A DNA stretch of 64,000 nt from Calditrichota bacterium (GTDB lineage Bacteria > Calditrichota > Calditrichia > Calditrichales > Calditrichaceae): assembly GCA_024278755.1 (NCBI GenBank), contig JAJRSO010000013.1, positions 60,318 through 124,317 of the forward strand. Direction: 5' to 3'. The first letter of the stretch is position 1; the number at the start of each line of letters is the position of its first letter. The translations under genes and the position numbers were made by a program. Of this stretch, positions 36,011 through 43,780 are shown in pieces. The notes under the pieces are model-generated. The model did no database searches. It was not told the origin of the DNA and was given only the letters and a program-made list of their open reading frames with translations.

Positions 36011-37900
36011 TTGAAAAACAGCATATTCTTTTACATCTTTTTTTTATTCTCGGCAACGCTTTGGGCTCAATCGCCCTCCCTGTACATTCCCCGGGACATA
36101 CAGACCGCTTATCAAAAGGGAACCCGCTCTTATGACGGACGACCCGGTAAAAATTATTGGAGCAATCACGCCAATTATTCCATTAATGTATCGTTTGATC
36201 CGTCCTCCCGCCTGCTTGCAGGACGCGCAGTGATTACCTACCACAACGAGAGTCCGGACACCCTCGACGAAATCGTACTGCGCCTCTATGCGGATATCTT
36301 TAAAAAAGGCACGATGCGCGACTGGCCGGCAAACCCGGATGATTTGATTGACGGCGTAAACATCGACTATCTCAGTTTAAACGGCGCCGTATGTGATTTG
36401 CAGGCCGACGACAGCGGCGTTAGCCGGCGCGGCACCAATATGTTCATCGATTTGGACAACCCGCTGCCCCCCGCCAGTCCTTTGGTAATTGGCGTAAACT
36501 GGAATTTCACCCTGCCTGAAAAATCACAACTGCGGATGGGAATGTATGACTCCAGCTCCTTTTTCATTGCCTACTGGTATCCTCAGGTTGCCGCGTACGA
36601 CGACATTGACGGCTGGGACCGCTATAACTACGGCGGATTGCAGGAGTTTTATAACGACGCCAATACGTTTGACGTACATATTGCAGTCCCTAAAACCTTT
36701 ACCGTCTTTGCCTCTGGTCTTCTGCAAAACCCGCGGGAACTGTTACCGGAAACCCTGTACAAACGCTTTCGGAAAGGCTTGACCTCCGACGCCGTAATAA
36801 ATATTCTTGACAGCAGTGACGTTAAAAAGCGGCGCTTTACCATTAATCCGGATTCCAAACGCTGGCATTATAAAGCAGATAATATTCCCGATTTCGCCTT
36901 CGCCCTTTCCGACCACTATTTGTGGGATATGACCAGCATAGTTGTGGATTCCGCCTCCGGGCGCCGAACGGTGGTTCAAACCGGATATAAAAAAGAATCG
37001 AAAGATTTCTATGATGTGATTAACATTGCCCGCGCTTCCATTCGCTATTTCTCCGGAGAACTGCCGGGCGTTGCTTTTCCCTACCCGCGACTGACCGTTT
37101 TTAACGGCGGCGGCGGTATGGAATTTCCAATGATGGTCAACGACGGCAGCTCCGACCGGCGTTCGGGTACGGTGCATGTTACTTCCCACGAAATTGCCCA
37201 TAGCTATTTTCCTTTTTATATGGGTACCAATGAGCGCAAATACGCCTGGATGGATGAAGGCTGGGCCACCATGCTGCCCGACGTTGTCCAGAGCCGTCTG
37301 GCGCCGGACTACGATCCCATTGCCCGCACGATGAAACGCTTTACGGAAGTCTCCGGCAGCGAACTGGATATTCCGATGATGGTGCCAACCATTGTGTACG
37401 GTTCCAATGTCTTTCGCCCCTCTTACCGCAACGCGGCCTATTCCCGCCCGGGGGCGGCCTACCTGATTCTGCAAAATGTGTTAGGCAAAGAACTTTTTGC
37501 GAAGTCTCTACAGGAATACATCCGGCGCTGGCACCACAAACACCCCATCCCCTATGATTTCTTTTTTACCTTTGACGATGTAAGCGAACAGGATCTCTCC
37601 TGGTTCTGGAAACCCTGGTTTTTTGATTTCGGCTACCCCGATCTCGGCATTAAAGAAATCAAGCGAACCAAAACCGGAACGGATATTGTCATTGAAAAAA
37701 TCGGCTTGCTTCCCATACCCGTTCATCTGAAACTGGAAACCGCGGATGGGGAAACAATAACCGTAGATAAAAGCGCGGCGGTGTGGAGAGACGGACGGAA
37801 TGAATTTGGAATTCATCTGGATCTTTTTAAGAAAATAAAAAGCGCCCGGCTGGGCGGCGATCATATTCCCGATGTAAATCCGGAAAACAATGCAAAATAA
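36011..37900 (+). CDS. Exported M1-family metallopeptidase
   Basis: A 629-aa protein starting at TTG 36011, with a signal peptide (MKNSIFFYIFFLFSATLWAQ). The gluzincin zinc site is HEIAH (His393, Glu394, His397) with the third ligand Glu416 in WMDEGWAT. The exopeptidase motif reads GGGGMEFP instead of the usual GAMEN, as in other FCB-group M1 peptidases. Domain order is N-terminal beta saddle (1-200), catalytic domain (about 200-450) and C-terminal beta domain (about 530-629). It should remove N-terminal residues from peptides in the periplasm or outside. Directly after its stop codon begins the first direct repeat that bounds the brnTA cassette. Confidence 0.9.
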   Translation: MKNSIFFYIFFLFSATLWAQSPSLYIPRDIQTAYQKGTRSYDGRPGKNYWSNHANYSINVSFDPSSRLLAGRAVITYHNESPDTLDEIVLRLYADIFKKGTMRDWPANPDDLIDGVNIDYLSLNGAVCDLQADDSGVSRRGTNMFIDLDNPLPPASPLVIGVNWNFTLPEKSQLRMGMYDSSSFFIAYWYPQVAAYDDIDGWDRYNYGGLQEFYNDANTFDVHIAVPKTFTVFASGLLQNPRELLPETLYKRFRKGLTSDAVINILDSSDVKKRRFTINPDSKRWHYKADNIPDFAFALSDHYLWDMTSIVVDSASGRRTVVQTGYKKESKDFYDVINIARASIRYFSGELPGVAFPYPRLTVFNGGGGMEFPMMVNDGSSDRRSGTVHVTSHEIAHSYFPFYMGTNERKYAWMDEGWATMLPDVVQSRLAPDYDPIARTMKRFTEVSGSELDIPMMVPTIVYGSNVFRPSYRNAAYSRPGAAYLILQNVLGKELFAKSLQEYIRRWHHKHPIPYDFFFTFDDVSEQDLSWFWKPWFFDFGYPDLGIKEIKRTKTGTDIVIEKIGLLPIPVHLKLETADGETITVDKSAAVWRDGRNEFGIHLDLFKKIKSARLGGDHIPDVNPENNAK

Positions 37901-37937
37901 AAACCAAACCTTTCCTGTTCGGCTTTACCGCTTCCAA

Positions 37938-38055
37938 ACTTTTTGAGATTAGAAGCAATTAGCATCTTTTTGTCTCCCGAGACAGCTTCTTTTTCTTATT
38001 TAAATTTAGCAATTTGTATTCCGGAGGTTGTGAATTGACACAGTAGATTCGCTCC
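37938..38055 (+). repeat. Direct repeat A, copy 1 (left of brnTA)
   Basis: A 118-bp core identical to copy 2 (38825-38942) except for 13 mismatches and no gap; weaker similarity extends left to 37901. The internal features are AGATTAGAAGC, TTTTTGTCTCCCGAGACAGCTTC, of which TGTCTCCCGAGACA is a hairpin, and a terminal palindrome that is degenerate in this copy. It begins close to the M1 peptidase stop codon and precedes the brnTA promoter by about 80 bases. Confidence 0.9.
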
Positions 38056-38139
38056 AAATGAGACTTTTTTTTTCCAACTAATTGTACTTATCCATAAATA
38101 AACGGAAGGGAATGGCGTCAACCGTCTTTTTATTTTTTC

Positions 38140-38170
38140 TTGATTTTTAATGTATATGGGAGTAATATAC
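38140..38170 (+). promoter_or_regulatory. brnTA promoter with overlapping operator
   Basis: TTGATT (38140-38145), a 17-base spacer and TAATAT (38163-38168) form a good sigma-70-type promoter. The inverted repeat GTATAT (38152-38157) / ATATAC (38165-38170) with a 7-base gap overlaps the -10 box, as expected for a site bound by the BrnA antitoxin. The predicted transcript start falls at or next to the brnT ATG (38176), so the mRNA may be leaderless. Confidence 0.65.
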
Positions 38171-38175
38171 GTAAT

Positions 38176-38499
38176 ATGATAAGTTTACTTAAAGAATGCG
38201 AAGGATTTCAATGGGACGAAGGGAATTCGGATAAAAATTGGATTAAACATAAAGTGTCCCGTTTAGAATGCGAAGAGTTATTTTTTAATTTACCTTTAAT
38301 TATAAGGGAAGATACAAAACATTCGCATAGAGAGATACGGTTTTACACATTAGGCAGAACAGATTCGAGCAGATTTCTGTTCGTGTCATTCACCATCAGG
38401 GATCAATTAATTCGTGTTATATCAGCACGTGATATGACCATTAAGGAGAGAAAAAAATATGAAAAAAGACTTAAAAAATATTCCAACTTTCAAAGATGA
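38176..38499 (+). CDS. brnT: BrnT-family toxin (type II toxin-antitoxin)
   Basis: A 107-aa toxin of the BrnT family, a RelE-fold ribonuclease. Family features: FQWDEGNSDKNWIKHKVS near the N-terminus (WDExN..KN..KH pattern), then EELFFNLPLIIREDTKHS, EIRFYTLGRTDSSRFLFVSFT and the C-terminal VISARDMTIKERKKYE. BrnT cleaves RNA and stops growth until bound by BrnA. ATG 38176 is the start; an upstream TTG (38140) overlaps the -35 box and is rejected. It overlaps the antitoxin gene by 41 bases, and toxin-first order is normal for brnTA. The module is bounded by direct repeats. Confidence 0.9.
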   Translation: MISLLKECEGFQWDEGNSDKNWIKHKVSRLECEELFFNLPLIIREDTKHSHREIRFYTLGRTDSSRFLFVSFTIRDQLIRVISARDMTIKERKKYEKRLKKYSNFQR

Positions 38500-38740
38500 A
38501 GAGGAAGAACGTGCCTTTTGGGCAAAAGCAGATTCTTCTGAATACCTCAATTGGGACGAAGGGGATGTAACTTCTTTTCCAAAACTAAAGCCATCCACTA
38601 AAACTATTTCAATAAGAATTCCCGAAACGATGTTAAATGAATTACGGACGATTGCGAATAAACGGGACGTTCCTTACCAATCGTTGATTAAGGTTTTTTT
38701 AAAAGAGAAAATAAATTCCGAGTTTAGCCGAACAGCCTAA
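38459..38740 (+). CDS. brnA: BrnA-family (ribbon-helix-helix) antitoxin
   Basis: A 93-aa protein with an acidic N-terminal half (FKDEEEERAFWAKADSSEYL), which would wrap the toxin, and a C-terminal ribbon-helix-helix domain (STKTISIRIPETMLNELRTI, then VPYQSLIKVFLKEKI). It would neutralise BrnT and repress the operon through the palindrome overlapping the promoter. It starts inside the brnT coding region. The split between toxin-binding N-terminus and DNA-binding C-terminus is typical for BrnA/CopG antitoxins. Confidence 0.88.
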   Translation: MKKDLKNIPTFKDEEEERAFWAKADSSEYLNWDEGDVTSFPKLKPSTKTISIRIPETMLNELRTIANKRDVPYQSLIKVFLKEKINSEFSRTA

Positions 38741-38824
38741 AATATCTGGCAAACAAATTCCGGATTGCTATAATCTAACGACTATTAAAACTCAAACCTT
38801 TGTCACCTGGCTTTATGCTTCTAA

Positions 38825-38942
38825 GCTTTTTGAGATTAGAAGCAATTAGCATATTTTTGTCTCCCGAGACAGCTTCTTTTTCATATCTAAGTTTGGCAAT
38901 TTGTATTCCGGAAGGAGTGAATCGGCACAGTCGATTCACTCC
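38825..38942 (+). repeat. Direct repeat A, copy 2 (right of brnTA)
   Basis: The second copy of the 118-bp repeat, 13 mismatches from copy 1 and same orientation. Here the left hairpin CTTCTAA/TTAGAAG (38818-38843) and the terminal palindrome GGAGTGAATCG/CGATTCACTCC (38914-38942, gap 7) are both perfect, while in copy 1 they are degenerate. It lies 107 bases before lepA. Confidence 0.9.
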
Positions 38943-39048
38943 TAAACCTCACAATGTTTTTAGAATTTACCCGGCTTTCCCCATATTGCTTTTACCGGCC
39001 CTTTCCCGTACCTTTAGGGTTCTTTAAAAATAGAGTACAGAAGGACAA

Positions 39049-40857
39049 ATGGAACAAAAATATATCCGTAATTTTTGCATTATCGCTCATATCGATCACG
39101 GGAAATCCACCCTGGCGGATCGGCTTCTGGAGCGTACACACACTATTTCGGAACGGGATTTAAAAGCCCAGGTTTTGGATGATATGGATTTGGAACGTGA
39201 ACGCGGCATTACCATAAAATCACACGCTATCCGTATGAATTATAAAGCCGAGGACGGCCAGGAATACATTTATAATCTGGTGGATACGCCCGGACACGTG
39301 GATTTCAGTTACGAAGTTTCCCGCAGTCTGGCCGCGGCGGAAGGCGCGCTTTTGGTAGTGGACGCCGCCCAGGGTATCGAAGCGCAAACCATCAGCAACC
39401 TCTACCTCGCCATCGAAAACGATCTGCATATTATTCCGATTATTAATAAAATCGATTTGCCCAGCGCGCAGGTGGATGTGGTAAAACATCAGATTATCGA
39501 ATTACTCGGTTGTCCGGAAAGCGATATTATTTTGGCCAGCGCCAAAAGCGGCGCCGGTATCGATGAAATTCTGGAAGCCATCATTCATTTAATTCCGCCG
39601 CCTTCCGGCGATGCAAACGGCAAACTACAGGCGCTTATTTTCGATTCCGTTTTCGACAGCTACCGCGGCGCCATCAGCTATGTGCGTATCTTTAACGGCA
39701 GTATAAAAAAGAATGACAAAATTCGTTTTATGAATACAGGATTGCAGTTTCAGGCCGAAGAAACCGGTTATCTGAAAATGAGTAAAGTGCCGGCCCCGGA
39801 GCTGAAGGCCGGGGAGGTGGGCTATCTGATTTCCGGCGCGAAAAATGTGCAGGATACGCGGGTGGGCGATACGGTAACCCACATAAAAGACGGCGCGGAT
39901 AAGCCGCTGCCCGGATATCAGGATGTAAAGCCGATGGTCTTTTCGGGCATCTATCCCGTGGTTACCGAAGAATTTGAAACCTTGCGCGACGCTCTGAACA
40001 AGCTAACGCTTAATGATTCGGCCATCACCTACGAACCGGAAACATCCAAAGCGCTTGGCTTTGGTTTCCGCTGCGGATTTCTGGGTCTGTTGCATATGGA
40101 AATTGTGCACGAACGCTTAGAACGCGAATACGGACTCTCCATTATTAACACGGTTCCTAACGTTATTTTCCGGGTTAATCTCACCAACGGCGAGACCCTT
40201 GAAATTGACAATCCTTCCGACCTGCCCGATCCGGGTCGGATTGTCTCCATCGAAGAGCCGTATATCAGTTCGCAGATCATTACCCCGCCCGATTACATCG
40301 GCGCCATTATGAAACTGAGCCAAGAAAAACGGGGAATTTTTAAGACCACGGAATTTATTGATCCCAGCCGGGCTAACGTGCAGTTTTTATTTCCGCTTTC
40401 CGAAGTTATTTTTGATTTTTACGATCGCCTAAAATCGGTCACCCGCGGCTACGCTTCGTTTGATTATGAGCTGGATGCGTATATGGAAAGCAAACTGGTT
40501 AAGCTGGATATTCTGCTCAACGGCGAGCCCTTAGACGCCCTTTCCACCATCGTGCATGTGGATAAATCATATGATATGGGATTCCGCCTCTGTAAACAGT
40601 TAAAAAAACTGATCCCCCGCCAAATGTTCGAAGTCGCCATTCAGGCCGCCATCGGCACTAAAATTATCGCCCGGCAGACGGTGAAAGCGCTGCGTAAAAA
40701 CGTAACCGCAAAATGTTACGGCGGCGACATCAGCCGAAAGCGTAAATTGTTAGAGAAACAAAAAGCCGGCAAAAAACGTATGAAGCAGGTGGGCAGCGTA
40801 CAAATCCCGCAGGAAGCATTTCTTGCCGTCCTTTCCATGGATGGAGACGGATCATAA
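39049..40857 (+). CDS. lepA: Elongation factor 4 (LepA)
   Basis: A 602-aa translational GTPase of full family length. G motifs: AHIDHGKST (G1), RGITI (G2), DTPGHVDF (G3), NKID (G4) and SAK (G5). The LepA-specific C-terminal domain ends with [20 protein letters not shown] and [10 protein letters not shown]. It back-translocates stalled ribosomes. AAGGA lies upstream. lepB follows 13 bases downstream, the usual lepA-lepB order. Confidence 0.97.
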   Translation: MEQKYIRNFCIIAHIDHGKSTLADRLLERTHTISERDLKAQVLDDMDLERERGITIKSHAIRMNYKAEDGQEYIYNLVDTPGHVDFSYEVSRSLAAAEGALLVVDAAQGIEAQTISNLYLAIENDLHIIPIINKIDLPSAQVDVVKHQIIELLGCPESDIILASAKSGAGIDEILEAIIHLIPPPSGDANGKLQALIFDSVFDSYRGAISYVRIFNGSIKKNDKIRFMNTGLQFQAEETGYLKMSKVPAPELKAGEVGYLISGAKNVQDTRVGDTVTHIKDGADKPLPGYQDVKPMVFSGIYPVVTEEFETLRDALNKLTLNDSAITYEPETSKALGFGFRCGFLGLLHMEIVHERLEREYGLSIINTVPNVIFRVNLTNGETLEIDNPSDLPDPGRIVSIEEPYISSQIITPPDYIGAIMKLSQEKRGIFKTTEFIDPSRANVQFLFPLSEVIFDFYDRLKSVTRGYASFDYELDAYMESKLVKLDILLNGEPLDALSTIVHVDKSYDMGFRLCKQLKKLIPRQMFEVAIQAAIGTKIIARQTVKALRKNVTAKCYGGDISRKRKLLEKQKAGKKRMKQVGSVQIPQEAFLAVLSMDGDGS

Positions 40858-40870
40858 TCAGGAGAATAAA

Positions 40871-41587
40871 TTGAGTACAACAAACGCTAAATCTAAAAAT
40901 CGTTTTAAGGGTTTTACCGAAGGTCTGTTTGGCGCGCTGATTGCCGCGCTGGTAATTCGCCAGCTTTTTATTCAGGCTTATACAATTCCCACGCCATCTA
41001 TGGAAAGTACACTGCTGGTCGGTGATTTTCTGCTGGTCAATAAGTTTAATTACGGAATGCGCACGCCGGACTGGATTGGCATCCCGTACACCAGCGCCGG
41101 TTTTGACGTTCCCTGGTACCGTTTTCCGGCCATTCGGGAGCCGCAGCCCTACGATGTGGTTATTTTCCGCTATCCCAAAGATCACAGCATGGATTACATC
41201 AAACGCTGTATCGGCATTCCCGGAAGTACCGTGGAAGTTAAAGATAAAATCGTCTATCTGGACGGTAAAAAATTCCCGCAGCCGCCCTTTTCACAATACA
41301 TCGATCCCCGTATCTGGAAACGAAACGAGGGGCATTATGCTTTTCCTACCTTTCGCAACTTAGGCAGCCGGGATAATTACGGGCCTATTACCCTACCGGA
41401 AAATAAATACTGGATGATGGGCGACAACCGCGACAATAGCGCGGACAGCCGGATTTGGGGGTTTGTGGACCACAGCGAAATTGTCGGCCAGGGACTGATC
41501 ATCTATTTTTCCTGGGATTCCCGTGTCCCCTGGAGCCAGTTTTTTAAAAAAATCCGCTTCGGGCGTATCGGTACGGTCATTCGCTGA
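40871..41587 (+). CDS. lepB: Signal peptidase I
   Basis: A 238-aa protein starting at TTG 40871, six bases after AGGAG and 13 bases past the lepA stop; an ATG at 40823 would overlap lepA and lacks a site. One N-terminal membrane helix (GLFGALIAALVIRQLFI) precedes the catalytic Ser in TPSMESTLLVGDFLLV. The catalytic Lys is in DYIKRCIGIPG, and the MGDNRDNSADSRIWG box is intact. It removes signal peptides from exported proteins such as those at the left of the window. Transcribed with lepA. Confidence 0.94.
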   Translation: MSTTNAKSKNRFKGFTEGLFGALIAALVIRQLFIQAYTIPTPSMESTLLVGDFLLVNKFNYGMRTPDWIGIPYTSAGFDVPWYRFPAIREPQPYDVVIFRYPKDHSMDYIKRCIGIPGSTVEVKDKIVYLDGKKFPQPPFSQYIDPRIWKRNEGHYAFPTFRNLGSRDNYGPITLPENKYWMMGDNRDNSADSRIWGFVDHSEIVGQGLIIYFSWDSRVPWSQFFKKIRFGRIGTVIR

Positions 41588-41604
41588 CACAAAAAGAAGT
41601 TCAC

Positions 41605-41760
41605 TTCTAAGCTTTCAAAGATTAGAGGTGTTCAGATATTTTTGTCTCCCGTAACAGGTTTCGGCCAGGAGGATAGGACATCTAAAATCTGCGTTCGTTA
41701 ATCGTTAATCGAAAATTTAAAACCGAAGTCTGATTGAAGATTAACGAATAGCGATTTGCG
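41605..41760 (+). repeat. Direct repeat B, copy 1 (left of phd/parE)
   Basis: 156 bp, gap-free and 150 of 156 positions identical to copy 2 (42448-42603); the first 115 bp are identical. It carries the hairpin TCTAA...TTAGA (41607-41627), the segment ATTTTTGTCTCCCG shared with repeat A, and near the right end an inverted repeat TTCGTTAATC/GATTAACGAA. It begins 17 bases after the lepB stop. Confidence 0.95.
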
Positions 41761-41790
41761 AACATCTTTTTTTGCCAATGCCACACCTGT

Positions 41791-41824
41791 TTTGTATCTT
41801 AAAACGTACGTTATTAAATACAAA
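41791..41824 (+). promoter_or_regulatory. Probable promoter/operator of the phd/parE module
   Basis: An imperfect palindrome TTTGTAT...ATACAAA (41791-41797 / 41818-41824) surrounds ACGTACGT and contains a possible -35 (TTGTAT, 41792) and -10 (TAAATA, 41815) with 17-base spacing. Autoregulation by the antitoxin through such a site is typical for Phd/YefM modules. Confidence 0.5.
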
Positions 41825-41837
41825 AAAAGGGTTCAGA

Positions 41838-42119
41838 GTGCGAACAATAAATATGGAAGACGATATTAAGCCTCTGTCCGAATTTCGGGCGAATGCGGCA
41901 ATGTTTGTAAAACAAGTAAAAGATACAAAGCGGCCCATCATTTTAACGCAGCACGGAAAAAGCTCTGTTGTGTTAGTCGATGTTGCCGAATACCAGTCCA
42001 TAATTGATAAACTTGAATTACTTCAGGAGGTTCAGAGTGCCGAAACTCAAATTAACGAGGGTCAATTTTTTACAAATGACCAGGTAAAAAAGCGTTTAGC
42101 CAATCGATATAAAAAATGA
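41838..42119 (+). CDS. Phd/YefM-family antitoxin
   Basis: A 93-aa protein starting at GTG 41838 behind AAGGG. It matches the Phd/YefM fold: NMEDDIKPLSEFRANAAMFV (start and first helix), KRPIILTQHGKSSVVLVD and AEYQSIIDKLELL; the C-terminal part would bind the toxin. An in-frame upstream start (41772) overlaps the operator-like palindrome and is rejected. It overlaps the toxin gene by four bases (ATGA). Confidence 0.88.
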   Translation: MRTINMEDDIKPLSEFRANAAMFVKQVKDTKRPIILTQHGKSSVVLVDVAEYQSIIDKLELLQEVQSAETQINEGQFFTNDQVKKRLANRYKK

Positions 42120-42415
42120 AAATATTTTGGACCGAACAGGCTGTAGAAAAGCTTGAAGTGTTTGCCGATTATATTGCTCTTGACAAACCCATTGCCGCTT
42201 TAAAATGGGTAGAATCCATACAGGATTCTGTTAATAAATTAGAAAAATTTCCTGAAATTGGCCGGGTTGTTCCTGAAATTAAAAGAGCTGATATTCGAGA
42301 GCTTATTGAAGGGAATTATCGGATTATTTATCGCCTCGAAACAACCCGTATTTCAATTTTAACCATTCGGCACACAAAACAACTGTTAAGTAAAACCGAT
42401 ATACATAAAAAATGA
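42116..42415 (+). CDS. RelE/ParE-family toxin
   Basis: A 99-aa protein with the ParE-like layout: FWTEQAVEKLEVFADYIALD (N-terminal helix hairpin), AALKWVESIQDSVNKLEKFP, IGRVVPEIKRADIRELIEG and the C-terminal NYRIIYRL...ILTIRHTKQLL strands. ParE toxins inhibit gyrase, RelE toxins cleave mRNA; the sequence is ParE-like but the target cannot be decided. Coupled to the antitoxin by ATGA and ends 33 bases before repeat B copy 2. Confidence 0.88.
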   Translation: MKIFWTEQAVEKLEVFADYIALDKPIAALKWVESIQDSVNKLEKFPEIGRVVPEIKRADIRELIEGNYRIIYRLETTRISILTIRHTKQLLSKTDIHKK

Positions 42416-42447
42416 TCTCAAAATAAAATACAAAACACGCAAACGGA

Positions 42448-42603
42448 TTCTAAGCTTTCAAAGATTAGAGGTGTTCAGATATTTTTGTCTCCCGTAACAG
42501 GTTTCGGCCAGGAGGATAGGACATCTAAAATCTGCGTTCGTTAATCGTTAATCGAAAATTTATAAATGATGTCAGATTGAAGATTAACGAATAACGATTT
42601 GCG
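42448..42603 (+). repeat. Direct repeat B, copy 2 (right of phd/parE)
   Basis: The second 156-bp copy, same orientation, six mismatches from copy 1, all in its right third. It ends 19 bases before the hemW ATG, so the hemW leader lies immediately outside the repeat. Confidence 0.95.
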
Positions 42604-42622
42604 ATTTTTGTTAAGGCACTCT

Positions 42623-43780
42623 ATGCAGCCCAATATTTCCCACAAGCCCGGCCTCTATATTCATATTCCCTTTTGCGAAAAGAAATGCGGCTATTGTGAT
42701 TTTTATTCCGTCACCGATCGCTCCTCCCGCAGCGCTTTTTTACAGGCCCTGAACACAGAATTTACCCTTGTCCGAAAAATGCTGACTCCGCAGGAACCGT
42801 TCGACACCGTCTATTTTGGCGGAGGCACCCCCTCGCTGCTAACCGCCACGGAAGTCGAAACTATCCTGAAACAGCTGGCTGAAAACTTCTTCCTTTCGGA
42901 CGACGTGGAAATCACACTCGAGGCAAATCCCGGTACCATCGGCGACGATACATTTAAAGATTTCCGCTCAGCCGGAATCAATCGTCTGAGCATCGGCATT
43001 CAGAGTTTTAACGATGCTGAACTGCGTTTTTTGGGGCGGATTCACGATACGGCCCAGGCTGAACAAACCATCCGGTCGGCACAGAACGCCGGATTTGAAA
43101 ACTTTTCACTGGATTTGATTTTTGCCCAACCGGGACAAACCCTGCAAAGCTGGGAACGTTCGCTAAAAAAAGCGCTTTCCTTTGGACCGGCACATATTTC
43201 GGCCTACAATCTGGTATTCGAAAAGGGTACGCCCTTTTTTACTCTGCTGCAAAATAAAACTATAACCGCGCAATCGGAGAAATCCGAAATTCGTTTCTGG
43301 GAAACAACACGAAACATTTTAACCGAAGCAGACTTCCCGCCTTACGAAGTTTCCAGTTTCGCCCGCGCTTCGCAGTTTTTTTCCCGACACAATGTTAAAT
43401 ACTGGACCCATACCCCCTACCTCGGTTTTGGCCCTTCCGCACATTCGTTTTGGAATAACCACCGCTGGAGCCGTCCGCGATCCGTTAGCGCTTATATCTC
43501 CGCGTTAAACGAAAACAGACTGCCGGAAGCGCAGACCGAAATTCTTAGCGCAAAAACGCTGGAATTCGAACATATCTTTTTAAGCCTGCGCATGTACCGG
43601 GGCTTGAATTTGAATGAATTTGAACGGATATTTAAAACATTGTTTACGGAGAAATACGCATCCGAGTATGCCCTGCTACGTCGCCGCGGCTGGGCGGTTG
43701 AAGAAAACGGCTTTTTTAAACTAACCCCAAAGGGGATGATTATTTGTGACACAATTTTGCAGGAATTTTACCGTCCTTAG
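42623..43780 (+). CDS. hemW: Radical SAM heme chaperone HemW
   Basis: A 385-aa radical SAM protein. The 4Fe-4S motif is CEKKCGYC (CX3CX2C) after GLYIHIPF, and the family block FDTVYFGGGTPSLL follows. HemW delivers heme and is often mislabelled as coproporphyrinogen oxidase; the missing extra Cys after CxxxCxxC and the length fit HemW. ATG 42623 is chosen (AAGG seven bases upstream); 42599 would start inside repeat B. It overlaps the TPR gene by 35 bases. Confidence 0.92.
   Translation: MQPNISHKPGLYIHIPFCEKKCGYCDFYSVTDRSSRSAFLQALNTEFTLVRKMLTPQEPFDTVYFGGGTPSLLTATEVETILKQLAENFFLSDDVEITLEANPGTIGDDTFKDFRSAGINRLSIGIQSFNDAELRFLGRIHDTAQAEQTIRSAQNAGFENFSLDLIFAQPGQTLQSWERSLKKALSFGPAHISAYNLVFEKGTPFFTLLQNKTITAQSEKSEIRFWETTRNILTEADFPPYEVSSFARASQFFSRHNVKYWTHTPYLGFGPSAHSFWNNHRWSRPRSVSAYISALNENRLPEAQTEILSAKTLEFEHIFLSLRMYRGLNLNEFERIFKTLFTEKYASEYALLRRRGWAVEENGFFKLTPKGMIICDTILQEFYRP

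Noticed and set aside
37901..42603. Chromosomal integron with attC sites carrying toxin-antitoxin cassettes
   Set aside because: No integron integrase is present and the repeats lack recognisable R' and R'' core boxes (GTTRRRY/RYYYAAC) in attC arrangement; kept only as an analogy.
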